Numbered from the stretch's first letter, positions 1-6,326 are shown. The stretch: DNA of 6,326 bases from an uncultured Holophagaceae bacterium (GCA_903876615.1 CAIRAS010000063.1:1-6326), one strand, 5' to 3'. A program made the numbers and translations. The notes: generated by a model not told the origin, from the sequence alone.

Positions 1-76
1 CCGTGGCCTCCTCCAGCAGATCGAAGAAGATCATCTCGCGGGGCTTGAGCCAGCGCATCAGGGCGTTCAGGGACAT
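1..76 (-). CDS. DUF47/PhoU-like phosphate transport regulator, N-terminal fragment
   Basis: Only the first 25 codons are inside the window; the gene continues past the left edge. The peptide begins MSLNALMRWLKPRE and goes on to a FFDLLEEAT segment. A short basic start followed by an FFDLLEE-type helix resembles the beginning of DUF47 (PhoU_div, Pit accessory) proteins, small cytoplasmic helical relatives of PhoU that usually sit beside a low-affinity Pit phosphate permease. The ATG is preceded by GGAG with a 5-nt spacer, which supports this start. The gene diverges from phoR across 109 bp. The phosphate context fits, and a pit gene could follow beyond the edge, but that is inference. With so few residues the family call is tentative; that a gene starts here is more secure. 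Confidence 0.6.
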   Translation of the reverse strand, partial: MSLNALMRWLKPREMIFFDLLEEAT

Positions 77-185
77 GGGAACTCCGAATCAGCCTTCAAC
101 TGTACCGGGTCCGGGGAGGTAACTGGAGCGTAAATTCTCCCCAGGGTGCTGGGCGGGTGGGCCTGGAAGGTGTAAGGTCTAAAGC
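77..185. promoter_or_regulatory. Divergent intergenic control region between the DUF47-like gene and phoR
   Basis: These 109 bp separate two divergent starts and so should contain both promoters. Visible elements are the Shine-Dalgarno GGAG of the minus-strand gene just right of its ATG, a weak AAGG (174-177) 8 nt before the phoR ATG, an AT-rich TAAATT at 131-136 that could be a -10 box for phoR, and GGGGAG (113-118) facing CTCCCC (137-142) as a 6-bp inverted repeat around that AT-rich core. I found no good -35 partner and no convincing Pho box (tandem CTGTCAT-like repeats). The region is assigned by position rather than by a strong motif. Confidence 0.5.
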
Positions 186-1535
186 ATGGAGCAGCAGCAT
201 CTGCAGCGAGGAGACAGCTCGGGACCTCCCCTGTTTCTGGGCCGAGCGCTGATCTGCTTGGCGTCCATGCTGTTCCTGGGCGTCGGCCTGGGCATGAGCT
301 TTCACAAGGGGGCCTTCTCCTGGTGGACCGTGGGTCTGCTGGCCACTGTGATCGGGGTCCTGTTGCTCATGGCCCGGTGGCAGGTGAGCTTTCTGGCGGA
401 ACCCTTGGGCCAGCTGCTGGGTGGAACCCGACCTCGGACCATTGAGGAGCTGCCGCGGGCCTGGACGGAGCTGGAGCGGGAAAACCTTGACCTGCGGGAG
501 CGGGCGGCCTGGGAGGACCGGCTGTTGCCGGGCATCATGGCTCGGCTGGAGGAGGGCGTCCTCCTGTTCGGGACCACCGGCGACCTGGAGCAGTTCAACC
601 CCGCCGCCCAGCGGCACCTGGGACTGAGCGCACCGCTGGCCAAGGGCATGCCCGTGGCCGAGGTTTTTCAGGATGCCGATGGCCGGGCGGCCGTGAAGCG
701 GGCCTATCAGGGAACCAGCTGTGAATGGCGGCTCACGCGGGCCGCCCGGAGCCTCCGGGTGCGGGCCATTCCCTTCGCGCCCCTGGGCGCCGTAAGCGGG
801 GTCCTGCTCACCCTGGACGACATCACCAGCCAGGAGGCCCTAGAGACCACTCGGCAGAAGTTCATCTCCAATGTGAGCCACGAGCTGAAGACGCCCGTGA
901 CCGCCATCCGCATCGCCGCCGAGAATCTGCAGGAGGAGGAATTGCCTGAAGTCGCCCGGGGCAATGCCGAATCCATCCTGCGCTCTGTGGATCGGCTGGC
1001 GCTGCTCCTGGGCGACCTCTCGGAGCTCAGCCGAATCGAGAGCGGTGCCCTTCATTTGGCCCCCGTGAGCCTGGACCCCGCCGCCTTCTTCGAGACGATC
1101 CTGCAGGAGCTTCGGACGCAGCATGGGGGGACCGGCGTGACCCTGGCGGGAAGCCTTACCGCGCCAGAGGGAATGCGGTTCCTGGCCGATCCTCTGCGCC
1201 TGCACCAGGTCATCGAGAACCTGGTCTCCAACGCCATGAAGTTCACCCCGCCTGGCGGCCAGGTCATGCTCACCGCGACCTTGACGGAGCAGGGCCAGAC
1301 CTGGGAGGTGCGGGACGAGGGTCCGGGCATCCCCGAGGCAGAACAGGCGCGAATCTTCGAGCGCTTCTACCGGGCCCAGGCCGCCAAGGCCAAGCCCGGT
1401 ACCGGCCTGGGCCTGGCCATCGTCAAACACCTCTGCCGCCTCATGGGCGGCGAGGTCACCGTGGAGAGTCGCCCCGGCGAAGGCGCCACCTTCCGCGTCA
1501 TGCTGCCGCCGGGCGGCGAGGTTCCAACCGTGTAG
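186..1535 (+). CDS. phoR: Phosphate regulon sensor histidine kinase PhoR
   Basis: This is a membrane-bound sensor kinase of 449 residues that autophosphorylates on histidine and passes the phosphate to a PhoB-type regulator. Two hydrophobic helices lie at about residues 16-38 and 47-64 with only a very short loop between them, so there is almost no periplasmic domain, as in PhoR proteins that sense through Pst/PhoU. A charged, probably coiled-coil linker (about 85-112) leads to a PAS-like domain (about 113-215). The HisKA H-box follows (FISNVSHELKTP, phosphoacceptor H232), then the HATPase_c domain: N-box around E344-N349, G1 box DEGPGIP from D377, F-box FERFYR, and G2 box GTGLGLAIV from G405. 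All catalytic motifs are intact. The start has a modest AAGG site 8 nt upstream and places the first membrane helix correctly. The gene is convergent with phoB, its presumed partner. Kinase identity is certain; the PhoR label rests on architecture and on its pst/phoU/phoB neighbours. Confidence 0.9.
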   Translation: MEQQHLQRGDSSGPPLFLGRALICLASMLFLGVGLGMSFHKGAFSWWTVGLLATVIGVLLLMARWQVSFLAEPLGQLLGGTRPRTIEELPRAWTELERENLDLRERAAWEDRLLPGIMARLEEGVLLFGTTGDLEQFNPAAQRHLGLSAPLAKGMPVAEVFQDADGRAAVKRAYQGTSCEWRLTRAARSLRVRAIPFAPLGAVSGVLLTLDDITSQEALETTRQKFISNVSHELKTPVTAIRIAAENLQEEELPEVARGNAESILRSVDRLALLLGDLSELSRIESGALHLAPVSLDPAAFFETILQELRTQHGGTGVTLAGSLTAPEGMRFLADPLRLHQVIENLVSNAMKFTPPGGQVMLTATLTEQGQTWEVRDEGPGIPEAEQARIFERFYRAQAAKAKPGTGLGLAIVKHLCRLMGGEVTVESRPGEGATFRVMLPPGGEVPTV

Positions 1536-1543
1536 GTGACCTT

Positions 1544-1570
1544 CTCGCAATCGGCAACGCCGATTGCGAG
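1544..1570. terminator. Perfect 12-bp hairpin between convergent phoR and phoB, probable bidirectional terminator
   Basis: CTCGCAATCGGC (1544-1555) and GCCGATTGCGAG (1559-1570) are exact reverse complements separated by a 3-nt loop, giving a 12-bp stem with 8 G:C pairs. It begins 8 nt after the phoR stop and lies 36 nt beyond the phoB stop (34-nt gap from the end of that gene), so transcripts from both sides would form it. Neither strand has a clear T-run after the stem (TTGAGCGG on plus, AAGGTCAC on minus), so it is not a textbook intrinsic terminator. It may act as a tail-less terminator or a 3'-end stabiliser. Confidence 0.65.
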
Positions 1571-1604
1571 TTGAGCGGAGGACTGGGAGGGGAACGGCCC
1601 TTTG

Positions 1605-2306
1605 TTAGTCCGCGGGCCCGCCCAGGCGGTAGCCGACGCCGACGACGGTCTCGATGTGGGCGGCGGCGGCCTCGCCGAGCTTGGCGCGGACGCGGCGGAC
1701 GTGGGCGTCGATGGTGCGGCTCTCGCCGAGGTATTCCAGGCCCCAGACCTGTTGCAGGAGCTTCTCCCGGCTCAGCACCCGCTTGGGATTGACCAGGAAG
1801 TAGGCCAGCAGCTCAAATTCGCGGCGCGTGAGTTCCACCAGGGCGCCATCGACCCGGGCCACATGCATGTCCAGGTCCACCGTGATGGGGCCATAGCTCA
1901 GGGTGGCGGCCTTCTCGCTGACCTCGGCGGGCGAGCTGCGGCGCAGGATGGCTCGGAGCCGGGCTGCCAGCTCCCGGGCCGAGAAGGGCTTGGCGATGTA
2001 GTCGTCGGCGCCCAGCTCGAGGCCCAGGATGCGGTCGATCTCCTCGCTGCGGGCGGTCACCAGCAGCACGGGCAGGGCCTTCAAAGTGGGGTGGCTGCGG
2101 ATGGCGCGCAGCACATCGAGGCCGTCCATGTCCGGGAGACTGAGGTCCAGCAGGGCCGCGTCGAGCTTGGGTCCCGAAGCATTCAGGGCCAACAGGGCAT
2201 CCCGCCCGGTGCCCACGGGCAAGGGACTGAAGCCCTCGCGCCGCAGGTGCTGTTCCAGCCCCAGGCGGATCTCAGTGTCGTCTTCGAGCAGGAGGATGCG
2301 GGGCAT
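1605..2306 (-). CDS. phoB: Phosphate regulon response regulator PhoB (OmpR/PhoB family)
   Basis: This cytoplasmic transcription factor of 233 residues is activated by phosphorylation from PhoR. The receiver domain spans about residues 1-122 and shows the acidic pair D9/D10, phosphoacceptor D54 in LLDLSLP, the switch threonine T84 in LLVTAR, and K106 in DDYIAKPF. A winged-helix DNA-binding domain (about 133-230) follows, with the typical LTRREFELL segment, the RVLSREKLLQQVWG segment, a recognition helix around R197-L210, and a C-terminal VVGVGYRL hairpin. Length matches the family. The ATG is preceded by AGAAGG with a 5-nt spacer. It lies 9 bp after phoU and is therefore probably the last gene of the pst operon. 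Many OmpR-family paralogues look alike, so the PhoB call relies on the phosphate neighbourhood. Confidence 0.9.
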   Translation of the reverse strand: MPRILLLEDDTEIRLGLEQHLRREGFSPLPVGTGRDALLALNASGPKLDAALLDLSLPDMDGLDVLRAIRSHPTLKALPVLLVTARSEEIDRILGLELGADDYIAKPFSARELAARLRAILRRSSPAEVSEKAATLSYGPITVDLDMHVARVDGALVELTRREFELLAYFLVNPKRVLSREKLLQQVWGLEYLGESRTIDAHVRRVRAKLGEAAAAHIETVVGVGYRLGGPAD

Positions 2307-2311
2307 GGGTG

Positions 2312-2317
2312 CCTTCT
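2312..2317 (-). promoter_or_regulatory. Ribosome-binding site of phoB overlapping the phoU stop codon
   Basis: On the minus strand AGAAGG lies 5 nt before the phoB ATG. Its first two bases are the AG of the phoU TAG stop. The phoU terminating ribosome therefore covers the phoB initiation signal, which favours coupled translation of the two. Confidence 0.7.
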
Positions 2318-2993
2318 ACTCCGAGTCTAGCGGAGCGGAGGAATTCTGGAGGTAGGTGTGCTTGGCGTTGCGGCCTTCGAGGATGAAGAGGACCTCCTCG
2401 GCAATGTTCGTGGCCTCGTCCGCGATGCGCTCCCAGTTCTTGATCACCAGGATCAGGTGGCTGGCCCGCTCGATGCAGAGGGGATCGGCGAGCATCAGCT
2501 GTAGCAGCTTCCGGTAGATGGAGCCATACAGCTCGTCCACGGAATCGTCGGCCTGGATGACGGAACGGGCCAGGCCCGCGTCGCTGCCAATGAAAGAATC
2601 CACGGCCCAGCGAACCATGGCGCGGGTCTCCTGGGCGAGCCGCTCCAGGAGGCCTGCGGGCAGGATGGTCGGATGGACATAGGTGGCACGGCGGGCGATG
2701 TTGCAGCAGTGATCGCCGATGCGCTCCAGCTCGGGCACGATCTTGAGGCTGGAGGCGATGAGACGGAGGTCTCGGGCTGCCGGGGAGCGGAGGGCCAGCA
2801 GGTCCACACACAGGCGATCCAGGCGCAGCTCCCACTCGTCCAGGGTGCGGTCCATGCCCTGGACCTGCTCCACCTTGGCCGCGGACCGCTCGGCCAGGGC
2901 CTGGCTGGTCAGGTCGATCATCTCCTCGGCGATGCCGGCCATGGTGAGGATGCCATCCCGAAGCTCTTTCAGTTCCTGATCGAAATGTCGCAT
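2316..2993 (-). CDS. phoU: Phosphate signalling protein PhoU
   Basis: PhoU is a cytoplasmic, peripherally membrane-associated all-helical protein that represses the Pho response when phosphate is plentiful by linking the PstB transporter to PhoR. The product has 225 residues, normal for the family, with two tandem three-helix PhoU repeats. The first (about 10-105) contains the conserved block RDLRLIASSLKIVPELERIGDH, split here as RDLRLIASSLK then IVPELERIGDH (metal-binding ExxxD at E90/D94). The second (about 120-208) contains VIKNWERIADEATNIAEE with the matching E188/D192. The start overlaps the pstB stop by one base (TGATG), and GGGAAGG lies 8 nt upstream, so this ATG is well supported. The position right after pstB is the classic pst operon order. 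The tail after residue 208 is short, polar and probably disordered. Confidence 0.95.
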   Translation of the reverse strand: MRHFDQELKELRDGILTMAGIAEEMIDLTSQALAERSAAKVEQVQGMDRTLDEWELRLDRLCVDLLALRSPAARDLRLIASSLKIVPELERIGDHCCNIARRATYVHPTILPAGLLERLAQETRAMVRWAVDSFIGSDAGLARSVIQADDSVDELYGSIYRKLLQLMLADPLCIERASHLILVIKNWERIADEATNIAEEVLFILEGRNAKHTYLQNSSAPLDSE

Positions 2994-3901
2994 CAGCCGA
3001 ACCTTCCCGTGAGGTAATCCTCAGTCATCCGCTGCTCCGGTGTGGTGAAGAGCTTCTCGGTGAAACCGATCTCGATGAGCTTACCCATCCAGAAGAAGGC
3101 CGTGTGATCGCTCACCCGGGCCGCCTGCTGCATGTTGTGGGTGACGATAACGATGGTGAACTCCTGCTTGAGCTCCAGGATCAGTTCCTCGATCCGGGCC
3201 GTGGCGATGGGATCCAGGGCCGAGCAGGGCTCGTCCATGAGGATGACCTCGGGCCGCACCGCGAGGGCGCGGGCGATGCACAGCCGCTGCTGCTGACCGC
3301 CTGAGAGGCCTTGGGCCGAATCTTTGAGGCGGTCCTTGACCTCGTCCCAGAGGCCCGCACCTTTGAGGCTCCGCTCCACGGCATCGCCCAGAACGTGGGC
3401 GTCCTTCTCGCCCTGGATGCGCAGGCCATAGGCCACGTTCTCGAAGATGGACTTGGGGAAGGGATTCGACTTCTGGAAGACCATGCCCGCCCGCTTCCGG
3501 AGGGAGATCACATCGGTGCCGGGGGCGTAGAGATCGGTCCCGCCCAGGAGCACCCGACCCTCCACCCGCACGTCGTCGATGAGATCGTTCATGCGGTTCA
3601 GACAGCGGAGCAGGGTGCTCTTGCCGCAGCCCGAGGGGCCGATGAAGGCCATGACCGAGTTCTTGGCCACCTTGAGGTTGATGTCCATCAGGGCCTGCTT
3701 CTGGCCGTAGAACAGGTTGAGCCCTTCCACCTCGAGCATGGTGGGCGCCGAGAGCACGGAGGGATCCGTGAGCGGCAGGTCCGCCTTGCGAGGAGGCCCT
3801 GGCCGAACGGCGAGAGGGACATACGCCGAAGGCGCCTGCACCGGTTCAGCCACGGGGCGTGGATCTTCAATTTCCATATCGAGGACTCCAGTGGATGACA
3901 T
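2993..3901 (-). CDS. pstB: Phosphate import ATP-binding protein PstB
   Basis: This is the cytoplasmic ATPase subunit that powers phosphate import through PstC/PstA. It has all the ABC motifs: Walker [10 protein letters not shown] (88-96, K94), Q-loop Q143 in [12 protein letters not shown], signature LSGGQQQ (199-205), Walker B VILMDEP with E224, and the H-loop histidine H255 in [16 protein letters not shown] and the C-terminal [11 protein letters not shown] are characteristic of PstB. At 302 residues it is about 45-50 longer than usual. The extra part is an N-terminal Pro/Ala-rich tail before [12 protein letters not shown], probably disordered. The first ATG is favoured because it forms TGATG with the pstA stop and has GGGAGGGAG 9 nt upstream. 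An alternative start at M9 also has a GGAG. The start at M55, which would give a family-length protein, has no ribosome-binding site. Confidence 0.96.
   Translation of the reverse strand: MSSTGVLDMEIEDPRPVAEPVQAPSAYVPLAVRPGPPRKADLPLTDPSVLSAPTMLEVEGLNLFYGQKQALMDINLKVAKNSVMAFIGPSGCGKSTLLRCLNRMNDLIDDVRVEGRVLLGGTDLYAPGTDVISLRKRAGMVFQKSNPFPKSIFENVAYGLRIQGEKDAHVLGDAVERSLKGAGLWDEVKDRLKDSAQGLSGGQQQRLCIARALAVRPEVILMDEPCSALDPIATARIEELILELKQEFTIVIVTHNMQQAARVSDHTAFFWMGKLIEIGFTEKLFTTPEQRMTEDYLTGRFG
3002..3008 (-). promoter_or_regulatory. Ribosome-binding site of phoU inside the 3' end of pstB
   Basis: GGGAAGG on the minus strand lies 8 nt before the phoU ATG and within the last codons of pstB. It supports the start chosen for phoU and allows independent initiation as well as coupling through the TGATG overlap. 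Confidence 0.65.
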
Positions 3902-5499
3902 CAGAAAGTACTCCCTCCCAGGCGGGCCCGCAGTTTCCGGCGGAGGTTCAGCGCGAAGATGTTGAGGATCACGACCACGGCGAGGAGCAGGAGGCTGGCC
4001 ATGAAGACCATGGGCTTCGCCGCCTCGGAGTTGGGGCTCTGGAAGCCGACATCATAGATGTGGAATCCGAGGTGCATGAACTTGCGGTCCAGGTGGAAGA
4101 AGGGGAAGGTGCCATCCAGGGGCATGGAGGGGGCCAGCTTCACCACGCCCGTGAGCATGAGCGGGGCCACCTCGCCGGCACCGCGGGCGACGGCCAGGAT
4201 CAGGCCCGTGAGGATGCCTGGCGTGGCGGCGGGGAGGACCACATGCCACAGGGTCTGCCACTTGGTGGCCCCCATGGCCAGGCTGGCCTCTCGCTGGGAG
4301 CGGGCGACGGAGCCCAGAGCTTCCTCCGTGGCCACGACCACCACCGGGACCGTGAGCAGGGCGAGGGTCAGGGAGGCCCAGAGAATCCCGCCGGTGCCGT
4401 AGGTCGGTGTCGGCAGGCTCTCCGCGAAGAACATCCGGTCGATGCTGCCGCCGAGGGTGTAGACAAAGAAGCCCAGGCCGAACACGCCGAAGACGATGGA
4501 GGGGACTCCCGCCAAGTTGTTCACAGCCACCCGCACAGCCCGGACCAGCCAGCCCTGGCGGGCGTATTCCCGCAGGTAGAGGGCCGTGACGACCCCCAGG
4601 GGCACCACCATGACGGACATGACCATCACCATCATCACGGTGCCAAAGATGGCCGGGAAGATGCCGCCTTCGGTGTTGGATTCCCGCGGGTCGCCCGCGA
4701 TGAACTCCCACAGCCGGGCCAGGTAGACCCCCAGGCGTCCAGGGGTGCTGAGGTCGTTGGCGGGCACGATGCGGACCACCGAGGCCAGCGGCCACTCCTT
4801 CTTCTGCCCATCGACCGTCTCCAGGCCCAGCACCCAGGCTTTGGCGTCCGTCCGGGTTTGTTCCAGCGAGGTCTGAAGGGCCTCGTAGGAGGTCTGAAGG
4901 CCGACGACCTCTTCGTCGAGAAGGGCCAGGCGATGCACATCTCCTTTCAGCTCGAGGCCCTTTCGGGTCACCCGGAGCTTTTCGAGGCGGCGATTGAGCT
5001 CGCCCACCTTGCCCACTTCGATGCCGTGGATCTGGTCCAGGAGGCGGTGACTCTCCGACAGGCGGGCCTTGGCTTCGGCCAGGGCCCGATCTCCTTCGGC
5101 GACCAGAGTGCCCAGGTGGCTGATGGAGGCCACTCTGCCGATGAAGGGGCCGTATTCCGAGCGCTCCAGCAGCACCGCTTCCCGGGGCTGGGTCGGAGTG
5201 CTCATGCCGGCGGCGGGCACCCACCGGAAGTCCTGCCCATAGATGTCGCGGTTGCCCACCCGGAACTGCACCTTCGCGGATTCTTCCCCCCGGGCGGGCT
5301 CGCGGTCCGTGATCTCGCCAAGCACCACGCCCTCCGAGGTCTGCACCTGCAGCAGAGGACCGGGCCAGAAGAAGCCTAGGCCGCGGGCGGCGATGTAGCC
5401 CACGAGGCTGATGATCATGGCCAGGGAGAAGGCCAGGGTGGCCCCGGAGAACCAGACGAAGCCGCTGCCCCGACGGAGGTGTTCAGCCAGGCGACTCAT
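3901..5499 (-). CDS. pstA: Phosphate ABC transporter permease PstA, long form with an extracytoplasmic coiled-coil domain
   Basis: This is an inner-membrane channel subunit of the high-affinity phosphate importer. At 532 residues it is far longer than the roughly 300-residue E. coli type. Helix 1 (about 15-37) is followed by a large soluble region (about 45-280), predicted extracytoplasmic. That region has a small beta-like part ending in [13 protein letters not shown] (82-94) and a Leu/Glu/Arg-rich coiled-coil-like stretch (about 130-222). The permease core follows from about 282: helices near 284-310, 325-352, 370-392, 424-447 and 497-519, with the EAA loop ([20 protein letters not shown], 392-411, then LP at 422-423) that contacts PstB. 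The long form resembles the extended PstA of many Proteobacteria. The start shares TGATG with the pstC stop and has no strong Shine-Dalgarno, so it probably relies on translational coupling. Confidence 0.93.
   Translation of the reverse strand: MSRLAEHLRRGSGFVWFSGATLAFSLAMIISLVGYIAARGLGFFWPGPLLQVQTSEGVVLGEITDREPARGEESAKVQFRVGNRDIYGQDFRWVPAAGMSTPTQPREAVLLERSEYGPFIGRVASISHLGTLVAEGDRALAEAKARLSESHRLLDQIHGIEVGKVGELNRRLEKLRVTRKGLELKGDVHRLALLDEEVVGLQTSYEALQTSLEQTRTDAKAWVLGLETVDGQKKEWPLASVVRIVPANDLSTPGRLGVYLARLWEFIAGDPRESNTEGGIFPAIFGTVMMVMVMSVMVVPLGVVTALYLREYARQGWLVRAVRVAVNNLAGVPSIVFGVFGLGFFVYTLGGSIDRMFFAESLPTPTYGTGGILWASLTLALLTVPVVVVATEEALGSVARSQREASLAMGATKWQTLWHVVLPAATPGILTGLILAVARGAGEVAPLMLTGVVKLAPSMPLDGTFPFFHLDRKFMHLGFHIYDVGFQSPNSEAAKPMVFMASLLLLAVVVILNIFALNLRRKLRARLGGSTF
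3911..3919 (-). promoter_or_regulatory. Strong ribosome-binding site of pstB inside the 3' end of pstA
   Basis: GGGAGGGAG on the minus strand lies 9 nt before the first pstB ATG (3901). It is the best Shine-Dalgarno match in the operon and is the main reason to annotate PstB with its N-terminal extension rather than from a later methionine. Confidence 0.7.
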
Positions 5500-6326
5500 C
5501 AGATGGACTCATAGCGGCGGCGCAGGTGCTGGCGGACCAGCTCGGCGACGGTGTTGAGGACGAAGGTGAACAGGAACAGGAGGAAGGCCGCCAGGAACAG
5601 CACCCGGTAGAGGGTCCCGTGCAGGGGCGCTTCGGGAATCTCCACGGCGATGTTGGCGCTGAGGGTGCGCATGCCGTTGAAGGGACCCCAGTCCATGACC
5701 GGCGTGTTGCCCGTGGCCATGAGCACGATCATGGTCTCGCCGATGGCCCGGCCCAGGCCCACCATGGTGGCCGAGAAGATTCCAGGGCTGGCGGTGGGCA
5801 GCACCACCCGCCAGGCGGTCTGCCAGGGGCTGGCGCCGCAGGCGAGGCTGGCCGAGGTGAGAGAGCGTGGCACGCTCGAGAGCGCATCCTCGCTGATGGT
5901 GAAGATGATGGGGATGACCGCGAAGCCCATGGCGAAGCCCACCACCAGGCTGTTCCGCTGGTCGTAGGTGACCCCCAGCGCCGACTGCAGCCAGGTCCGG
6001 TAGCTGCCGCCCATGAGGCCGTGCTCCACCCAGGGGCCGACCAGCACCGCGAGGCCGACGGCCAGGAGCAGCACCGGGGCGATCCAGAGGGCCTCCTGGC
6101 CGGTTCCGAAGCGATTCCGGAAGGGCTGGGAGAGACGGGTCCAGAAGGGGGCGGCGAGCAGGACCGCCAGCAGCACGCAGAAGGGATAGACGAGCACCTC
6201 CACGGCGCTGCGCTCCAGGAGGGGGGCCATCACGAGTCCCGCCAGGAAGCCCAGGACCACGGAGGGCAGGGCGGCCATGATCTCGACGGCGGGCTTGATG
6301 ACGTTCCGGAAGCGGGGGGCCGCGAA
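5499..6326 (-). CDS. pstC: Phosphate ABC transporter permease PstC, long form, C-terminal part
   Basis: The reading frame is open to the right edge of the window, so the N-terminus is missing; 275 residues are visible. PstC pairs with PstA to form the phosphate channel. The visible part starts FAAPRFRNVIKPAVEIMAAL, the conserved PstC helix region (K-P-x-x-E-x-x-A-x-x-P-S-V-V). It continues through several hydrophobic helices to the EAA loop (about visible residues 146-177, EDALSSVPRSL...ASLACGAS...VVLPTASPGIF), then GLGRAIGETMIVLMATGN, GMRTLSANIAVE and a final helix. Between the first conserved helix and YDQRNSLVVG there is an extra hydrophobic segment of about 70 residues compared with E. 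coli-type PstC, as in long proteobacterial PstC proteins. The methionine at 6278 is internal, not the start. The stop overlaps the pstA start (TGATG). pstS or the rest of pstC should lie just outside. Confidence 0.94.
   Translation of the reverse strand, partial: FAAPRFRNVIKPAVEIMAALPSVVLGFLAGLVMAPLLERSAVEVLVYPFCVLLAVLLAAPFWTRLSQPFRNRFGTGQEALWIAPVLLLAVGLAVLVGPWVEHGLMGGSYRTWLQSALGVTYDQRNSLVVGFAMGFAVIPIIFTISEDALSSVPRSLTSASLACGASPWQTAWRVVLPTASPGIFSATMVGLGRAIGETMIVLMATGNTPVMDWGPFNGMRTLSANIAVEIPEAPLHGTLYRVLFLAAFLLFLFTFVLNTVAELVRQHLRRRYESI

Noticed and set aside
98..130. Possible Pho box upstream of phoR (CTGTACC at 100-106, CTGGAGC at 123-129)
   Set aside because: The spacing (23 bp) and the second half do not fit the 11-bp phased CTGTCAT-type repeats, and there is no AT-rich linker between close repeats. 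Too weak to annotate as a PhoB site.
840..1550. Minus-strand open frame of about 236 codons antisense to phoR
   Set aside because: It is opposite the intact HisKA and HATPase domains, has no family features, and would have to end within the kinase gene.
1602..2330. Plus-strand open frame of about 242 codons antisense to phoB
   Set aside because: It is a shadow of the phoB codon bias. The minus-strand product has every receiver and winged-helix key residue, while the plus-strand product has no recognisable motif.
3859..5379. Plus-strand open frame of about 506 codons antisense to pstA, with His-rich runs
   Set aside because: It lies wholly opposite a clear PstA with intact permease motifs. 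Its His/Gln/Gly-rich composition is what the reverse strand of GC-rich codons produces (the His run is the complement of the Met/Val-rich helix of PstA). No domain and no start signal support it.
6276..6278. ATG at 6278 as the pstC start codon
   Set aside because: The frame stays open for 16 more codons to the window edge, and those codons encode conserved PstC sequence (KPAVEI). This methionine sits inside a conserved helix, so the gene is cut by the edge.
1..6326. An undescribed defence, mobile or biosynthetic system
   Set aside because: All coding space is accounted for by phosphate transport and Pho signalling genes. No transposase, integrase, repeats in arrays, toxin-antitoxin pair or unfamiliar gene cluster is present.

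Overview
The window is a high-GC bacterial chromosomal segment devoted almost entirely to inorganic phosphate uptake and its control (the Pho regulon). It carries the 3' part of a pst operon on the minus strand (pstC, partial; pstA; pstB; phoU; phoB), a convergent phoR-type histidine kinase on the plus strand, and, at the left edge, the first 25 codons of a divergent minus-strand gene that looks like a DUF47/PhoU-like (Pit accessory) protein. No mobile element, tRNA, rRNA or CRISPR array was seen.

Layout, left to right. 1-76 (minus): start of the DUF47-like gene. 77-185: the only divergent intergenic region, which must hold the promoters of that gene and of phoR. 186-1535 (plus): phoR. 1544-1570: a perfect 12-bp inverted repeat between the convergent phoR and phoB ends, probably a shared terminator. 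1605-6326 (minus, reading right to left): pstC (5' end beyond the window), pstA, pstB, phoU and phoB, with no real gaps. The pstC/pstA, pstA/pstB and pstB/phoU junctions are each TGATG one-base stop/start overlaps. phoB follows phoU after 9 bp, and its ribosome-binding site runs into the phoU stop codon. Any pstS would lie upstream of pstC, outside the window.

How they work together (family knowledge): PstC and PstA form the membrane channel and PstB the ATPase of the high-affinity phosphate importer. PhoU links transporter state to the kinase PhoR, which phosphorylates PhoB, and PhoB in turn activates pst-type operons. Here phoB is the last gene of the pst operon, so it is probably autoregulated, while phoR has its own convergent unit.

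The organism is a GC-rich bacterium, most likely Gram-negative. PstA and PstC are the long forms found in many Proteobacteria (extra domain after the first PstA helix, extra segment in PstC), not the short E. coli type. An Acidobacteriota/Holophagae-like source is possible, but the sequence alone does not settle the lineage. I see no evidence of an undescribed system. The points of interest are the gene arrangement, the coupled junctions, the extended PstA and PstB, and the hairpin.
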